A stretch of 64,000 bases of DNA, taken from Hedera helix. Its lineage: Eukaryota > Streptophyta > Magnoliopsida > Apiales > Araliaceae. Shown here piece after piece: positions 11,426 to 21,360 of this stretch (within the stretch, counting starts at the first letter, position 1; every line of letters starts with the position of its first letter). A model generated the notes under the pieces. It ran no database searches. It was not told the origin of the DNA and was given only the letters and a program-made list of their open reading frames with translations. The translations under genes were made by a program, and so were the position numbers. The stretch lies in NCBI GenBank assembly GCA_947179155.2, contig OX359265.1:1721501-1785500 (forward strand), read 5' to 3'.

Positions 11426-11940
11426 TTATTATAATTGTATGATATATAATAAAAACTATTAATCAAAAATTTTATTTTATTCTAAACTTTTATAAATTAT
11501 ACCAATTTTAAAGTTTAATATATCATCGTTTGATCTCAAAATTTAAATTATATATCTAATTTTAGAAAGGAGATATCTAGATTATTTTTTATCAGATCAT
11601 AGGTCACAAGGCTGTTTTTTCTCTATCTTATTTCACATAGTGGATCGTATTCAAGACATTATGCCATTTGAGGTCATCTTGCATGCTCTATATTTTGTTG
11701 GACTTACTTTGAATCATATAAGAAAGGCCCAAAAGTTCATAATAGTAAACTGTCATATAAGAAAGGGCCACAAGTCCATAGTCGTAAACTATGTCTCTAC
11801 CTTCTCTCCCACCAAATCAAAGCGACTATGGTTCAACATTGTGCCAGGGTCAAAGCTCTCATCTCATTGTTCTCTTCTCTGGTGATTTGTTTGACTTATT
11901 CTCGCACTGCATCTTATAGAATGTTAATTTAAATGTTCAG
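11426..11940. other. Left flank of the chimeric retroelement; no gene assigned
   Basis: A short imperfect direct repeat (CATATAAGAAAGG, 11717-11729 and 11753-11766) is visible. The 81-codon frame at 11640 has no known domain. This DNA was continuous with 28832 onward before the retroelement inserted, so it may be upstream sequence of the POP5-like locus. Confidence 0.4.
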
Positions 11941-11945
11941 TGTCA
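11941..11945. repeat. Target-site duplication TGTCA, left copy
   Basis: TGTCA directly precedes the 5' LTR. The identical pentamer follows the 3' LTR at 28827-28831, proving that the two LTRs bound one insertion. Confidence 0.95.
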
Positions 11946-12346
11946 TGTAAGGAAATGGAGGAAAACATAGTAGTTAGTTAAATAAGGGGTACATTAGTAC
12001 TTTGTTTTCATTAATAGAGGGTATTAATGTAATTTTTCCATTTTAGTGTTATAGTCATGTGCTGAGCATGAGGTAGTTGGTGCAGGGATATGCTTTCATC
12101 CTTTTGTTCTAGCTAATGTATGCTTATATGTATTAGATTATAATCCAGTAGGAGGTATGAATGAAATGAATTGCTCTTCCTCTCTCTCGAATTCTCTTTC
12201 CTTTTCCTGAATTCTCCCTACTTCTTCCCAAATTCTATCTCCCTATTTATGTTCTTCCTCAAATTCTCCTTCTGAATTCTCTTCTGTTACTGAACTTGAT
12301 TGCTGCTATTTTCAATTATTGAATTGTTGTTATCCAATTCCTTACA
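11946..12346 (+). repeat. 5' LTR of the chimeric retroelement
   Basis: Starts TGTAAGGAAATGG and ends CCAATTCCTTACA, with short TGTAAGG/CCTTACA inverted termini. It is 401 bp and pairs with 28430-28826. The right half is CT-rich (CTTCCTCTCTCTCG). Confidence 0.95.
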
Positions 12347-12348
12347 AT

Positions 12349-12360
12349 TGGTATCAGAGC
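12349..12360 (+). other. Primer-binding site (tRNA-Met-i type) of the chimeric element
   Basis: TGGTATCAGAGC, the usual complement of the plant initiator-Met tRNA 3' end, two bases after the LTR. Confidence 0.9.
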
Positions 12361-12375
12361 CACCGACCTGCATCT

Positions 12376-13575
12376 ATGGCCACCAACAATTAGTACTATT
12401 TGGAAAAAATTCTGGAAGCCATGAGAGAACTGAGGATTTTTATAGCTGAAGAATTCGAGCAAGCTCGCCTAAAATCCAATCCTAAGCATGATCAAAAAGT
12501 TCTTATTTGTGGTGCTACCTAGGAGGATGACTACCTATGTGTAGTTGTAGAATCCATAAAGTCAAAATTTTATGCAAAGGACATTGATCAAACTAAGGAT
12601 GAAAACGTCAATCAAATTGTTCCCGAGGTTGGAGCTAATGAGGGTTTTCAGACGAAAATTAAAGGCTCAAACTCACCAATCCATCAAGCTTGTGAACAAC
12701 AGGTTCATGATAAGGTAAACTCTCTTCCATAAAATGGATTCTCCTATCTTAGTTTAGCCAATAACACTATGATAGGAGCATTTGATACAAATAAAAAGGA
12801 ATTACCTGTTGCAAGTAAGGTGTTTGATGAAAGACTTAGGAGAGACACTTTAATTTGGAGTGTTTTCATTGCTGGCTGCAATCAGGACGAAAATTGTGTG
12901 CCGAAATATAATGAAAGTGGAGGTAAGGCTGGAATCCTAATGGTTACCACTTGTGGATTAATTAAGAAACCAAAGGATGTAAATTATCAAGGCATAAAAG
13001 AGTGTTCACATGTTCTTGAAAATGAATTCGTTGATGAGCTTAGTCCGAAGCCACTTGATGACTATTGTCAGCCTATCTAGTGTGGAACATATATAAATCC
13101 AGGAAATGGTGATGTGTTTGATAAAAGGTCTGTAAGAGGAAGGAAGTTACATGCGAACGTAAAAGGTGATTAGGAAGAATTAATTTATCCACCAAAGATT
13201 GAAGATAAGATTGGTGTTATTCCAGCTTATTTTAATGGTGATGTTCCACCAAAAATTGAAGATAAGATTGAAGATAAGATTGATGTTGTTCCACCAAAGG
13301 ATGAAGAGTGTATTGCTAGTTTTAATGTCCAGAGAATCATTAAGGAGCATACTACATCTACTCTTTCTTATGGTTTGAACAAGAAGGAAGGATTGATAGC
13401 TGTATTTGACCCTGAGGGTGGAACCTTTGATGTTTCCATCTTAGAGATATCCAATGGTGTGTTTGAAAAAACAACAATTGGCGACACATTATTGGGTAAT
13501 GAAAGTGTAGAGTTGTTTTGGGATTTTGGTAGAGAAAGGGGCTTGCAGATGAATATACTTATGCTATTGTTTTAA
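12376..13575 (+). pseudogene. Chimeric open frame: gag-like start fused to an HSP70 fragment
   Basis: One reading frame runs from ATG 12376 to a stop at 13573, broken only by stops at 12391, 12520, 12730, 13078 and 13171, all TAG or TAA. The start (MATNN then YYLEKILEAM) looks like a retroelement gag N-terminus. A middle portion around 12800-12880 (ASKVFDERLRRDTLIWS) is PPR-like. From about 13215 the frame matches HSP70: VIPAYFN, then VQRII, LSYGLN, and EGGTFDVSILEISNG, the second phosphate-binding loop of the ATPase domain with GG for the usual GGG. A PPKIEDKI repeat interrupts the HSP70 part. An intact product is not possible. The HSP70 identity is secure; the source of the first 800 bases is not. 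Confidence 0.75.
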
Positions 13576-14185
13576 ATGAATGTGTTGCTTGTTTGCAAGT
13601 TTTTAAAGCCGTGCAAGTGCTCACTCTGATTATACGACTTGGGTCATGTTTGGATTCTTTTATTAGAAATTCTTTAGTGAATTTGTATGCTAAGTGCGGA
13701 TTTGTTGCCTTAGCTTTTCAATTGCTTCGGAAGATTCCACATGAAGAAGTTGTTTCATGGACATAAATTATTTTTGGCTTTTCACAAAGTGGGCATGGGA
13801 AGGAGTCATTTTGGTTGTTTTACAAAATACGGGCATCTGGTGTTACGTTGAATTCTTACATTGCTGGTGGTTTACTTAGTGTTTGTGGTAGTTCTAGCGC
13901 ATTTCATGGGGGACAACAAATTCATGGTCTTGTTTTAAAAAACGGTTTAGAGGCCAATATTGTTGTGGGAAATGCAGCTATTGATATGTATTCAAAATGC
14001 GGTGAGATAGACGTAAGAGGAGTTTGAAAAACATATGGATGCAGTTGGGTTGAAATTGAAAGTTGTATGCACTCATTCTTAGCAGGTGATAGGCTACATC
14101 CCTATATTGAAGCAATCTATAAAATTTCACATAGATTATCTCCGCAAATGGAAGACGTGTCTAGAAGAAGTGTTGAAGTCACTTT
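13530..14185 (+). pseudogene. Captured pentatricopeptide-repeat (PPR) gene fragment
   Basis: In a frame different from the preceding HSP70 part, the translation reads GLADEYTYAIVL, NSLVNLYAKCG, KIPHEEVVSW, SGVTLNSY, LLSVCGSSSAFHGGQQIHG, NIVVGNAAIDMYSKCGEID, then CSWVEIESCMHSFLAGDRLHP. These are tandem PLS-class PPR motifs followed by an E-type C-terminal region, as in plant organellar RNA-editing PPR proteins. Stops interrupt it (TAA after VVSWT, TGA near 14025). PPR genes are often intron-poor, so absence of introns does not itself show an RNA origin here. The fragment joins the AXR1 part without a frame change. Confidence 0.8.
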
Positions 14186-14598
14186 GTGGGGAAATTGTTG
14201 TAATGCAAAAGGATAAGATGCCCTTGAGAAAACAAATATATGCTTACTTAATTGTGGTCCTATTGGTTCTGAAGCCCTCAAAAATCTTGTTCTTGGTGGT
14301 AATGGAAGTATTATTGTCATTGATGGCTCCAAAGTTGAAGATGGAGACTTTGGAAATAACTATATGGTGGATGAATCCAGCGTTGGGCAGTCAATGGAAA
14401 AAAATGTGTGTTCATTTCTTCAAGAGTTAAATGACGCCGTAAAAGCCAAATTTATTGAAGAGAATCCGGAGGAATTAATAAAGGCAAACCCGTCATCCTT
14501 TTCTCAATTCACCTTGGTCGTAGGCTCGTAGCTACACAGCTGATGGAAGATTCAAAGAAAAAATTGGATATTATCTATCGTGAGGCAAATGTTATGGT
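14185..14598 (+). pseudogene. AXR1: Captured AXR1 cDNA fragment, 5' part (split by chromovirus)
   Basis: The translation around 14215-14500 gives ALEK-NICLLNCGP, GSEALKNLVLGG, SKVEDGDFGNNYMVDE, SVGQS and FLQELNDAVKAKFIEENPE. This is the N-terminal ThiF/adenylation-like region of AXR1, the regulatory half of the heterodimeric NEDD8/RUB-activating E1 that works with ECR1. The host gene is multi-exon, but this copy has no introns, so it came from a processed transcript. Lesions include an in-frame TAA near 14214 and an out-of-frame 8-bp partial duplication near 14523-14530. It continues after the chromovirus at 27748, where the split codon rejoins (VMVI|F then PRSYGLTGF). Confidence 0.9.
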
Positions 14599-14603
14599 GA
14601 TAT
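14599..14603. repeat. Target-site duplication GATAT, left copy
   Basis: GATAT precedes the left chromovirus LTR and recurs at 27748-27752 directly after the last LTR. Confidence 0.95.
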
Positions 14604-15769
14604 TGTAAGACCCCGAATTTTATGAAATACAAAATTTAATTTTTCTTCATATAGATATTTTTTTGAAACAGTAAGTGGTTAAATCGATAAAGTTAAAAGT
14701 TAAGGATGTTATGTGCAAATTTTACTTTGTCGGACAATATTCGCTTTGTCGGGGAATATTCGTTTGGTCGGGGAATATTCGTTTGGTCCGACGGCGCCGA
14801 AATAACAAATTATTGGTGGACCCCACATCGGAATATTTGTCGGATATAGAAAACGACAGAAATAACCTTTTTAAATAAAAATAGTCAACGGAACTGTTAA
14901 AATACCGGTGATAAAAGAATAGTAGCATACGGTAGTTTATGGTATTTTCTGTAGCACTCGGTACTCTACAGTAACACACGGTATTGCATAGTGTCTCATA
15001 TTATTGGTCTGATAATTGACACCGTAACTGTTACGCATCATTTCATCGATAATTGTCACTGCATAATATTTTATATTATCAATTCAATAATTGTTGTTAC
15101 ACAGTATTTTGCATTATTGATTTAATAATTGTCATTACACTGTATTTTATATCATTGAGTCAATAATTGTTGTTGCACTGTTTTTAAAATTATTGAACCT
15201 AATAATTGTCACAGTAACATATGCACAGTAATTCACATTATTGAATCAATAATTGTCATTACACAGTAAATAATTGTCATTACACAGTAACGTATGCTTT
15301 ATTTTACATTATTGTTATCTCTATTATGATGTTATTTAAACAGTTGTATTTCATTAATTTATTGACTTGATATCTAAGAGCTAACTATACTGTATTTATA
15401 ACAATTAGTCATAATAATTGAATTGATAAAGTTATTTGTTTATAATATAAAGTTAGGTGATTATTAGGTGATATGAAATGAATGGTGTAGATTAAAGTGT
15501 GAATTATTGTTGAATAATTGAATTGATTTATTTATAATATAAAGTTAGGTGATTATTAGGTGATATGAAATGAATGGTGTAGATTAAAGTGTGAATTATT
15601 GTTGAATAATTAAATTGATTTGTTTATAATATAAAGTTAGGTGATTATTAGGTGATATAAAATGAATGGTGTAGATTAAAGATAATATAATATTTGAAAT
15701 GGATGGTGTAGATTAAAAGATGATCTTTAAATGAATGGTTTAGATTAAATGAATGATAAGATTTTTGGC

Positions 15770-15777
15770 TATAAATA
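15770..15777 (+). promoter_or_regulatory. TATA box in chromovirus LTR1 (also at 22524 and 25954)
   Basis: TATAAATA within GGCTATAAATAGAAGCC is repeated at the equivalent place in LTR2 (22524-22531) and LTR3 (25954-25961). It is followed by a pyrimidine-rich leader, the expected promoter architecture of an LTR. Confidence 0.7.
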
Positions 15778-16094
15778 GAAGCCTTAACTTAAGGATTTTT
15801 CATAAACTTCCTTACTTGTTCTTTCTTTCTCTCTCTAAATACTTCTTGTGAAAGTTCTCTCTAAGTGTGCTTAAGTCATCTTGAGTATTTGTGAAGATCT
15901 ATAAGTATACGTGTACTGTTCAAGTTAATCAACCTCATTTAAATCAATATCCAGTCACGTGTTACGGTAAGGGATACCATCTTTTTCATCTTCCATTATT
16001 CAAACATACTATGGTAAGGGATTATCATTATTTGATTCTCGATAATAATATTGTTTCTTCCTTACTCATAAGACGTGCCTTTTATTTCCATGTA

Positions 16095-16440
16095 TTAAAT
16101 TGTGGGAATAACCTTACGGAGCGGATTGCCGCCTGTTGGTGAATAACCTTTCGTATTCATTCATTATTAATCTCTGAGAATAACCTTACGGAGCGGATTG
16201 CCGCCTGTTTGGTGAATAACTCTTTGTACTCAAATTCTATTAAATTGTGGGAATAACCTTACGGAGCGGATTGCCGCCTGTTGGTGAATAACCTTTCGTA
16301 TTCATTCATTATTAATCTCTGAGAATAACCTTACGGAGCGGATTGCCGCCTGTTTGGTGAATAACTCTTTGTACTCAAATTCTATTAAATTGTGGGAATA
16401 ACCTTACGGAGCGGATTGCCGCCTGTTGGTGAATAACCCT
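16095..16440. repeat. ~73-bp tandem repeat in LTR1 (5 units)
   Basis: Each unit contains GGAATAACCTTACGGAGCGG and ATTGCCGCCTG. There are five units here, five in LTR2 (about 22849-23194) and four in LTR3 (about 26280-26552). A shorter direct repeat of AGGTTAAAGGCGATA lies near 16853-16886. Confidence 0.9.
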
Positions 16441-17624
16441 TTGTATTAATTTCTTTCACCTTTTGTTAATCAAACCTGCTACGGTAAGGGATATTATTTT
16501 CTTTCATACTCCTAAATCGAAATTTATTATGGAACTATTGCTTCTATAATTCCTGAAAATATTATATGTTCCATAATAGTTGAACTTCATTATTTCAACT
16601 GAACCTTCCTATTTACGTGAACCTTTCTATTGAATTGTAACCGTTATTCTGAACTGTGGATCTTGAATTTCACTCCACATCATGTTGACAATTTGGACAT
16701 TATTTGAATCTGTACAAAGTAAACTTCCGATACTTATTGTTATCCTATTTCTTCTGTTCATCATTTATATCATTCTAATCATCCAAAAATCAAGCTGTTG
16801 TGAATATCTGTGGCCGGGGGCACAGATGTGATATATTTGTTGAACAGATGATAGGTTAAAGGCGATATAATAGGTTAAAGGCGATACATCTGTTCGGTGT
16901 CTTTTATGGCACGTGGTGAATGTTCTCTTTGGCCCGTAGTGCAAAGATGAACTGTTGTTTGGTATGATTATGACCAAAGGCTGAATCTGGTATAATCATG
17001 ACCGTTGGTGTTATATTGAATGTCTTTGGCCCGTAGTGCAAAGATGAACTGTTGATCTGCATGATTATGATCAGGAACTGTGAATTTGTATTATCTTGAC
17101 TAATGATATTTCAGATGATAAAAGTTGATGATGTTTTTCCTAAAAAGAGAACCGAGTGGACATTATAGTCTGCATTATTCTTCTAATAGATTATTCATTC
17201 CGCTGCTATTATTGATCTGAACGTTGTTTAAGAATTTAACTGCAGTTTTTGATATAAACCTTGTAGTCTATTGTATTCTATCAAGAACTCAACTGTTGAA
17301 GACTAATGATAATTTATTCGTCATTATCTTAGTCATGATATTCTTTACTGGGCTATTTGAGCTCACCCTTTCTTTTGTTCCATTGTTTTTCAACAGGAGA
17401 TGAAAACATAACAGGGTCTAGCCGGGGAATGGAGTGAGGGTCCGAGGAATAGTTATCATAGTCTTCACGTTTTGTAAAATAGTGTGGCAATAATAGTGAA
17501 GACTTAGTTGTGTATTATTATACACTGTATTGTTGTACGTTGTGCTTTGTTGTAATAATTTTGTTGTAGTCTTTTGACGACTCAAGTTTGGGCTGTGTGG
17601 GCCCAGATTTGGGGGCGTCACAGT

Positions 17625-17637
17625 TGGTATCAGAGCC
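17625..17637 (+). other. Primer-binding site of the chromovirus
   Basis: TGGTATCAGAGCC three bases after LTR1, complementary to initiator-Met tRNA. A degenerate second copy (CACAGTTGGCATCAGAGC) lies about 170 bp downstream, near 17790-17807. Confidence 0.9.
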
Positions 17638-17993
17638 ATATAACGAAGAGCCCCGAGCCTCTCGCTGGTGACTTCCTAGGGAAAAGGGATGCACCGAAGC
17701 CAGACTCTCCGTAGGGGACGCCTATAGTACAGGTGGCAAACTGATAGGTACCATTGTGAGGTGCTGTCCCTATGGTGGGATGAGAGTCACAGTTGGCATC
17801 AGAGCTTAGGGATATGGTCTTTAATGGCGATCTGGGGTAGAACTAGGAGGGGAGAGACGAATAGAATCAATCACTAGTGTGTCCTACCTAAATTAGATTT
17901 ATTTTTTATCTAATGAATCGATTTGAATGTAGGAACATGAAGAGATGAGTCAGTTTATTTGAACTAACATTTATTTTGTGACCACAGTTAATT

Positions 17994-18614
17994 ATGGCAT
18001 CTGGAAATCAGGAGGTTAATTATGAAATTACCGAAACAAATGTAGCTGCAAAACAAGAGGCGACGAATAATCTTCTTACAAACTCAGAGTTGAATCATTT
18101 GCCTAAGGCAAAAATTATGCGTGTTCTATCCAGTAAGGATGAAGGTGAAAGCTCTGCTACAGTCGTTCCAGATCCATTCTTAGAAGCAATTAAAGGAAGT
18201 AACGAACTTGCGGAAATTATTGCCTTTAATTTACTCACTAATTGGGAGAGTGATATCACATGGTTATGCTCTATAACAAAGGATCAGAATATATGGACTT
18301 TTCATATTAGTCTTTGGGATTTATGGTGTTCCAGCTATGATTTTCAAGATTATTTAAAAATGATGTTTCTATACTTTTGGGCGTTACAATTTAGAGGAAT
18401 TCAGGTTAAGTTAGTCACTATCGTGGAAACTGCAGTCTATCGAAAATACTATTTTAATGGAAATCATTGGTACCTTACTACTGATGAAGTTGATGAACCC
18501 GAGAAACAGTTTGTTAGAAAATTATTCAGTGGTATTCCCATGGTTGAAATACGTGAAGATCCGAATGAAGTATTCGGGATTCGATTTGATGATAACAGTC
18601 AAGAAACCGAATGA
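17994..18614 (+). CDS. Unrecognised 206-residue ORF in the gag position
   Basis: An uninterrupted frame from ATG 17994 to TGA 18612. It sits where gag should be, but I see no gag-like helices, no retropepsin cleavage context and no CCHC knuckle. The N-terminal ~60 residues are polar and acidic. The middle is rich in aromatic residues (WTFHISLWDLWCSS, FLYFWALQF) and the C-terminus acidic. It ends just where the protease frame begins, in a different frame, and may be a diverged or replaced gag, or a captured host sequence. It is intact while most neighbouring frames are broken. I cannot assign a function. Confidence 0.45.
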   Translation: MASGNQEVNYEITETNVAAKQEATNNLLTNSELNHLPKAKIMRVLSSKDEGESSATVVPDPFLEAIKGSNELAEIIAFNLLTNWESDITWLCSITKDQNIWTFHISLWDLWCSSYDFQDYLKMMFLYFWALQFRGIQVKLVTIVETAVYRKYYFNGNHWYLTTDEVDEPEKQFVRKLFSGIPMVEIREDPNEVFGIRFDDNSQETE

Positions 18615-19262
18615 GGTGATAACTGGTAAGCTATTCATAAATTCTCGTGAAGTCTATGCCATATTAGATACTGGCTCTATCCACTCTTTTATCTCACCTA
18701 TATGTACTCAACGTTTAAATTTGACTATTGAAAACTTAAATCTTGTCTTATCAGTTGAAACCTCATTGGGAGAAATACCTATTACATTTACTATATATAA
18801 ATCTTGCCTAGTTCAAATCAACAACCTCACATTACCTGTTGACCTTATTTCTTTGGAGATGCGTGAATTTGATGTGATTTTAGGAATTGATTGGTTGACT
18901 ACCCATTATGCTAAAATTGATTGTTTTCATAAGATTATTAGTTTTCATATTCCTAATCAACCTGTCATGCAAATTCAAGTAACTAAACCATTGAAATCTA
19001 TAACTGTTATTTCTAGCCATAAAGCCATTCGTTTATTGAAAAACGGATGTCAAGCCTTTTTAGCTCATGTCACTGATTTGAACAAAAACACGTCAAACTT
19101 GAATGATATTCCCATTGTTAATGAGTTTCCTGACATTTTTTCTGAGGAACTTTCTGGCTTACCCCAAACCGTGAAATTGAATTCTGTATCGATCTTGAAC
19201 CCGGCACTAAGCCCATTTTTAAAGTCCCATACCAAATGGCTCCCATATAACACCAAGAGTTG
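18608..19262 (+). pseudogene. Chromovirus aspartic protease and stub of reverse transcriptase
   Basis: The frame contains the retropepsin signature ILDTGSIHSFIS (about 18661-18696) and the downstream ILGIDWL. It then has the conserved linker NEFPDIFSEELSGLP that precedes reverse transcriptase. It stops shortly after the start of the RT region. The fingers/palm with the YxDD site are missing: the sequence jumps from GIIHSST-like codons at about 19290 to the RNase H lead-in at 19320. The protease could be complete; the polyprotein cannot be. Confidence 0.85.
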
Positions 19263-19319
19263 AAAGTTTAATTACTAGATATCGGTATCATTCATTCTAG
19301 TACAAAACTTATATCGAGG

Positions 19320-20216
19320 GAGGAATGCGAGAAGAGTTTTCAAGAACTCAAGAGGAGACTTGTTTCAGCTCCTATTCTGACCATACCATCAGGATCAGGA
19401 GAATTTGTTATCTACAGCGATACTTCTGGCAAAGGTCTAGGCTGTGTCCTTATGCAACATGGAAAGGTTATAGCCTATGCCTCTCGACAACTCAAAAATT
19501 ATGAGAAAAATTATCCTACTCATGATCTAGAGTTGGCAGCAGTCGTTTTCGCGTTGAAGATCTGGAGACACTACTTGTACGGAGAAAAAGTGGATATCTA
19601 TACGGATCATAAAAGTCTCAAGTATTTCTTCACCCAGAAGGAACTCAACATGCGACAACGACGTTGGCTTGAGCTGTTAAAGGATTATGACCACACAATC
19701 CAGTATCACCCGGGAAAGGCGAACGTTGTAGCTGACGCTTTGAGCAGAAAATCTTATGCAACTACAAGTGCACTGCTGACAACACAAAAGTGTATTTTGT
19801 ACGACTTGCAAAAGATGGAGATAGAGCTAAAGACACCAGGGACCCACTCGAAGATTGCTCACGTGCGAGTAGAACCAACTTTAATCAATAAAATTAAAGC
19901 TGCTCAAGCTACCGATCCGGAACTGATAAACATGATAAAGAAAGTACAAGAATGTGTCATTCCCGAAGCAAGAATCGACGAGAAAGGAATACTTCGAGTC
20001 AACTCTCGACTATGTGTTCCTAACAATCCTGAATTAAAGCATAAAATCATGATGGAGGCACACAACACGCCGTTTACAATCCACCCAGGAGGTACCAAGA
20101 TGTATCGAGATCTTCAACATACATTTTGCTGGAACAATATGAAAAGAGAGATTGCGGAGTTTATCTCAAGGTGCCTAACTTGTCAACGTGTCAAGGCAGA
20201 GCATCAAAGTTCCTAA
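19320..20216 (+). pseudogene. Chromovirus RNase H and integrase zinc-finger region
   Basis: After the RT deletion the frame resumes with EKSFQELKRRL and IYSDTSGKGLGCVL (first catalytic Asp). It continues with THDLELAAVVFALK (Glu) and IYTDHKSLKYF (Asp), then the typical end YHPGKANVVADALSR. The integrase HHCC domain follows (HNTPFTIHPGGTKMYRDL, then CLTCQRVK). A frameshift at about 20190-20214 separates it from the integrase core. Confidence 0.9.
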
Positions 20217-21360
20217 AGGTCCATTACAATCACTTGAAGTTCCCGAATGGAAGTGGGAACACATCAATATGGACTTCGTGACGGGTCTTCCAAAAGTTTC
20301 TCAAGGCTTAGATGCAATTTGGGTGATCGTAGATAGATTGACCAAATCTGCTCATTTCTTGCCTATACGAGAAAACTTTTCACTTGAACGTTTTGCCGGT
20401 ATGTACATAAATGAGATCGTGAGATCGCATGGCATGCCAGTTTCCATAGTTTCTGATCGGGATCCTAGATTCACTTCACGCTTTTGGATCAGTCTACAAA
20501 AAGCTATGGGCACTGAACTACGTTTTAGTTCTGCATACCATCCTCAAACGGACGGACAATCGGAAAGGACGATCCAGACCCTCGAAGATCTTTTGAGACT
20601 TTGTGTATTAGACTTCAAAGGAAGTTGGGATAAGTACTTGCCATTGGTGGAATTTTCTTACAACAACAGTTACCAAGCAAGCATAGGCATGGCTCCATTC
20701 GAGGCATTGTATGGAAGGAAGTGTCGCTCTCCAATATGTTGGAATGAGGTAGGAGAAGCAAAATTGTTGGGACCCGAGTTGGTACGCTTGACGACCGAAA
20801 AGATCCAAATGATCCGACAACGAATACAGACCGCACAAGAACGACAAAAGAGTTATGCTGATCTTCATCGGAGAGACGAAAGTTTCAACGTCGGAGATCA
20901 TGTATTCTTACGTGTTTCTCCATGGAAAGGGGTTACGAGATTCGGAAAGAGAGGAAAGCTCAACCCTCGATTTATTGACCCATTTGAAATCCTCGATCGA
21001 ATAGGAACCGTAGCCTACAGCCTAGCCCTACCACCAAGTATGTCTCGCATCCATAACGTTTTTCACATATCTATATTACGTAAATATGTGAAGGACCCAA
21101 ACCACGTCATTGAGTTAGAACCAGACGTTATAGCAGAAGATTTAACATACGAGGAGGTACCTGTTAAGATCCTGGATAAGAAGGAGCAGATCCTACGCTC
21201 AAAGGTTATACCTCAAGTTAAGGTTTTATGGAGGAACCAAGATACTGAGGAAATGACCTGGGAGCTAGAATCTGAGATGAAATCTAAGTATCCTTACCTC
21301 TTCGATATGTCAGGTACGTCAATTTCGGGGACGAAATTTCATAAGGAGGGGAGGTTGTAA
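20188..21360 (+). pseudogene. Chromovirus integrase core with chromodomain-like tail
   Basis: The catalytic triad is visible: D in INMDFVTGLP, D in VSDRDPRFTS and E in GQSERT. GPY/F-like sequence (FIDPFEILDRIG) and MSRIHNVFHISILRKY follow, then the tail VKVLWRNQDTEEMTWELE, which matches the degenerate chromodomain of Tekay-type chromoviruses. The catalytic part is open from its HHCC junction to the end, but it is out of frame with the upstream polyprotein. The stop codon TAA (21358-21360) lies inside the first bases of LTR2. Confidence 0.92.
21343..21354 (+). other. Polypurine tract of the chromovirus (second copy at 24794-24805)
   Basis: AAGGAGGGGAGG immediately upstream of TTGTAAGACC. The same tract precedes LTR3. 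It primes plus-strand DNA synthesis. Confidence 0.85.

Larger units (their letters stand above)
14604..17622 (+). repeat. Chromovirus LTR1 (3019 bp)
   Basis: Begins TGTAAGACCCCGAATTTTATG and ends GATTTGGGGGCGTCACA, followed by the primer site. A TATAAATA box lies at 15770-15777, just ahead of a CT-rich leader. The first ~240 bp carries variants absent from LTR2 and LTR3 (for example ...GTTTGGTCCGACGGCG where the others have ...GTGCCGTACGACGGCG). The rest is nearly identical to LTR2, including a 24-bp duplication near 15250-15290. Confidence 0.95.

Noticed and set aside
12349..12360. Possible tRNA gene
   Set aside because: Only the 12-base complement of a tRNA 3' end is present; it is a primer-binding site. 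The same holds at 17625 and 45787.
18457..18607. Upstream extension of the protease frame overlapping the unknown ORF
   Set aside because: Protease-like sequence starts only near 18608; the overlap has no recognisable domain.
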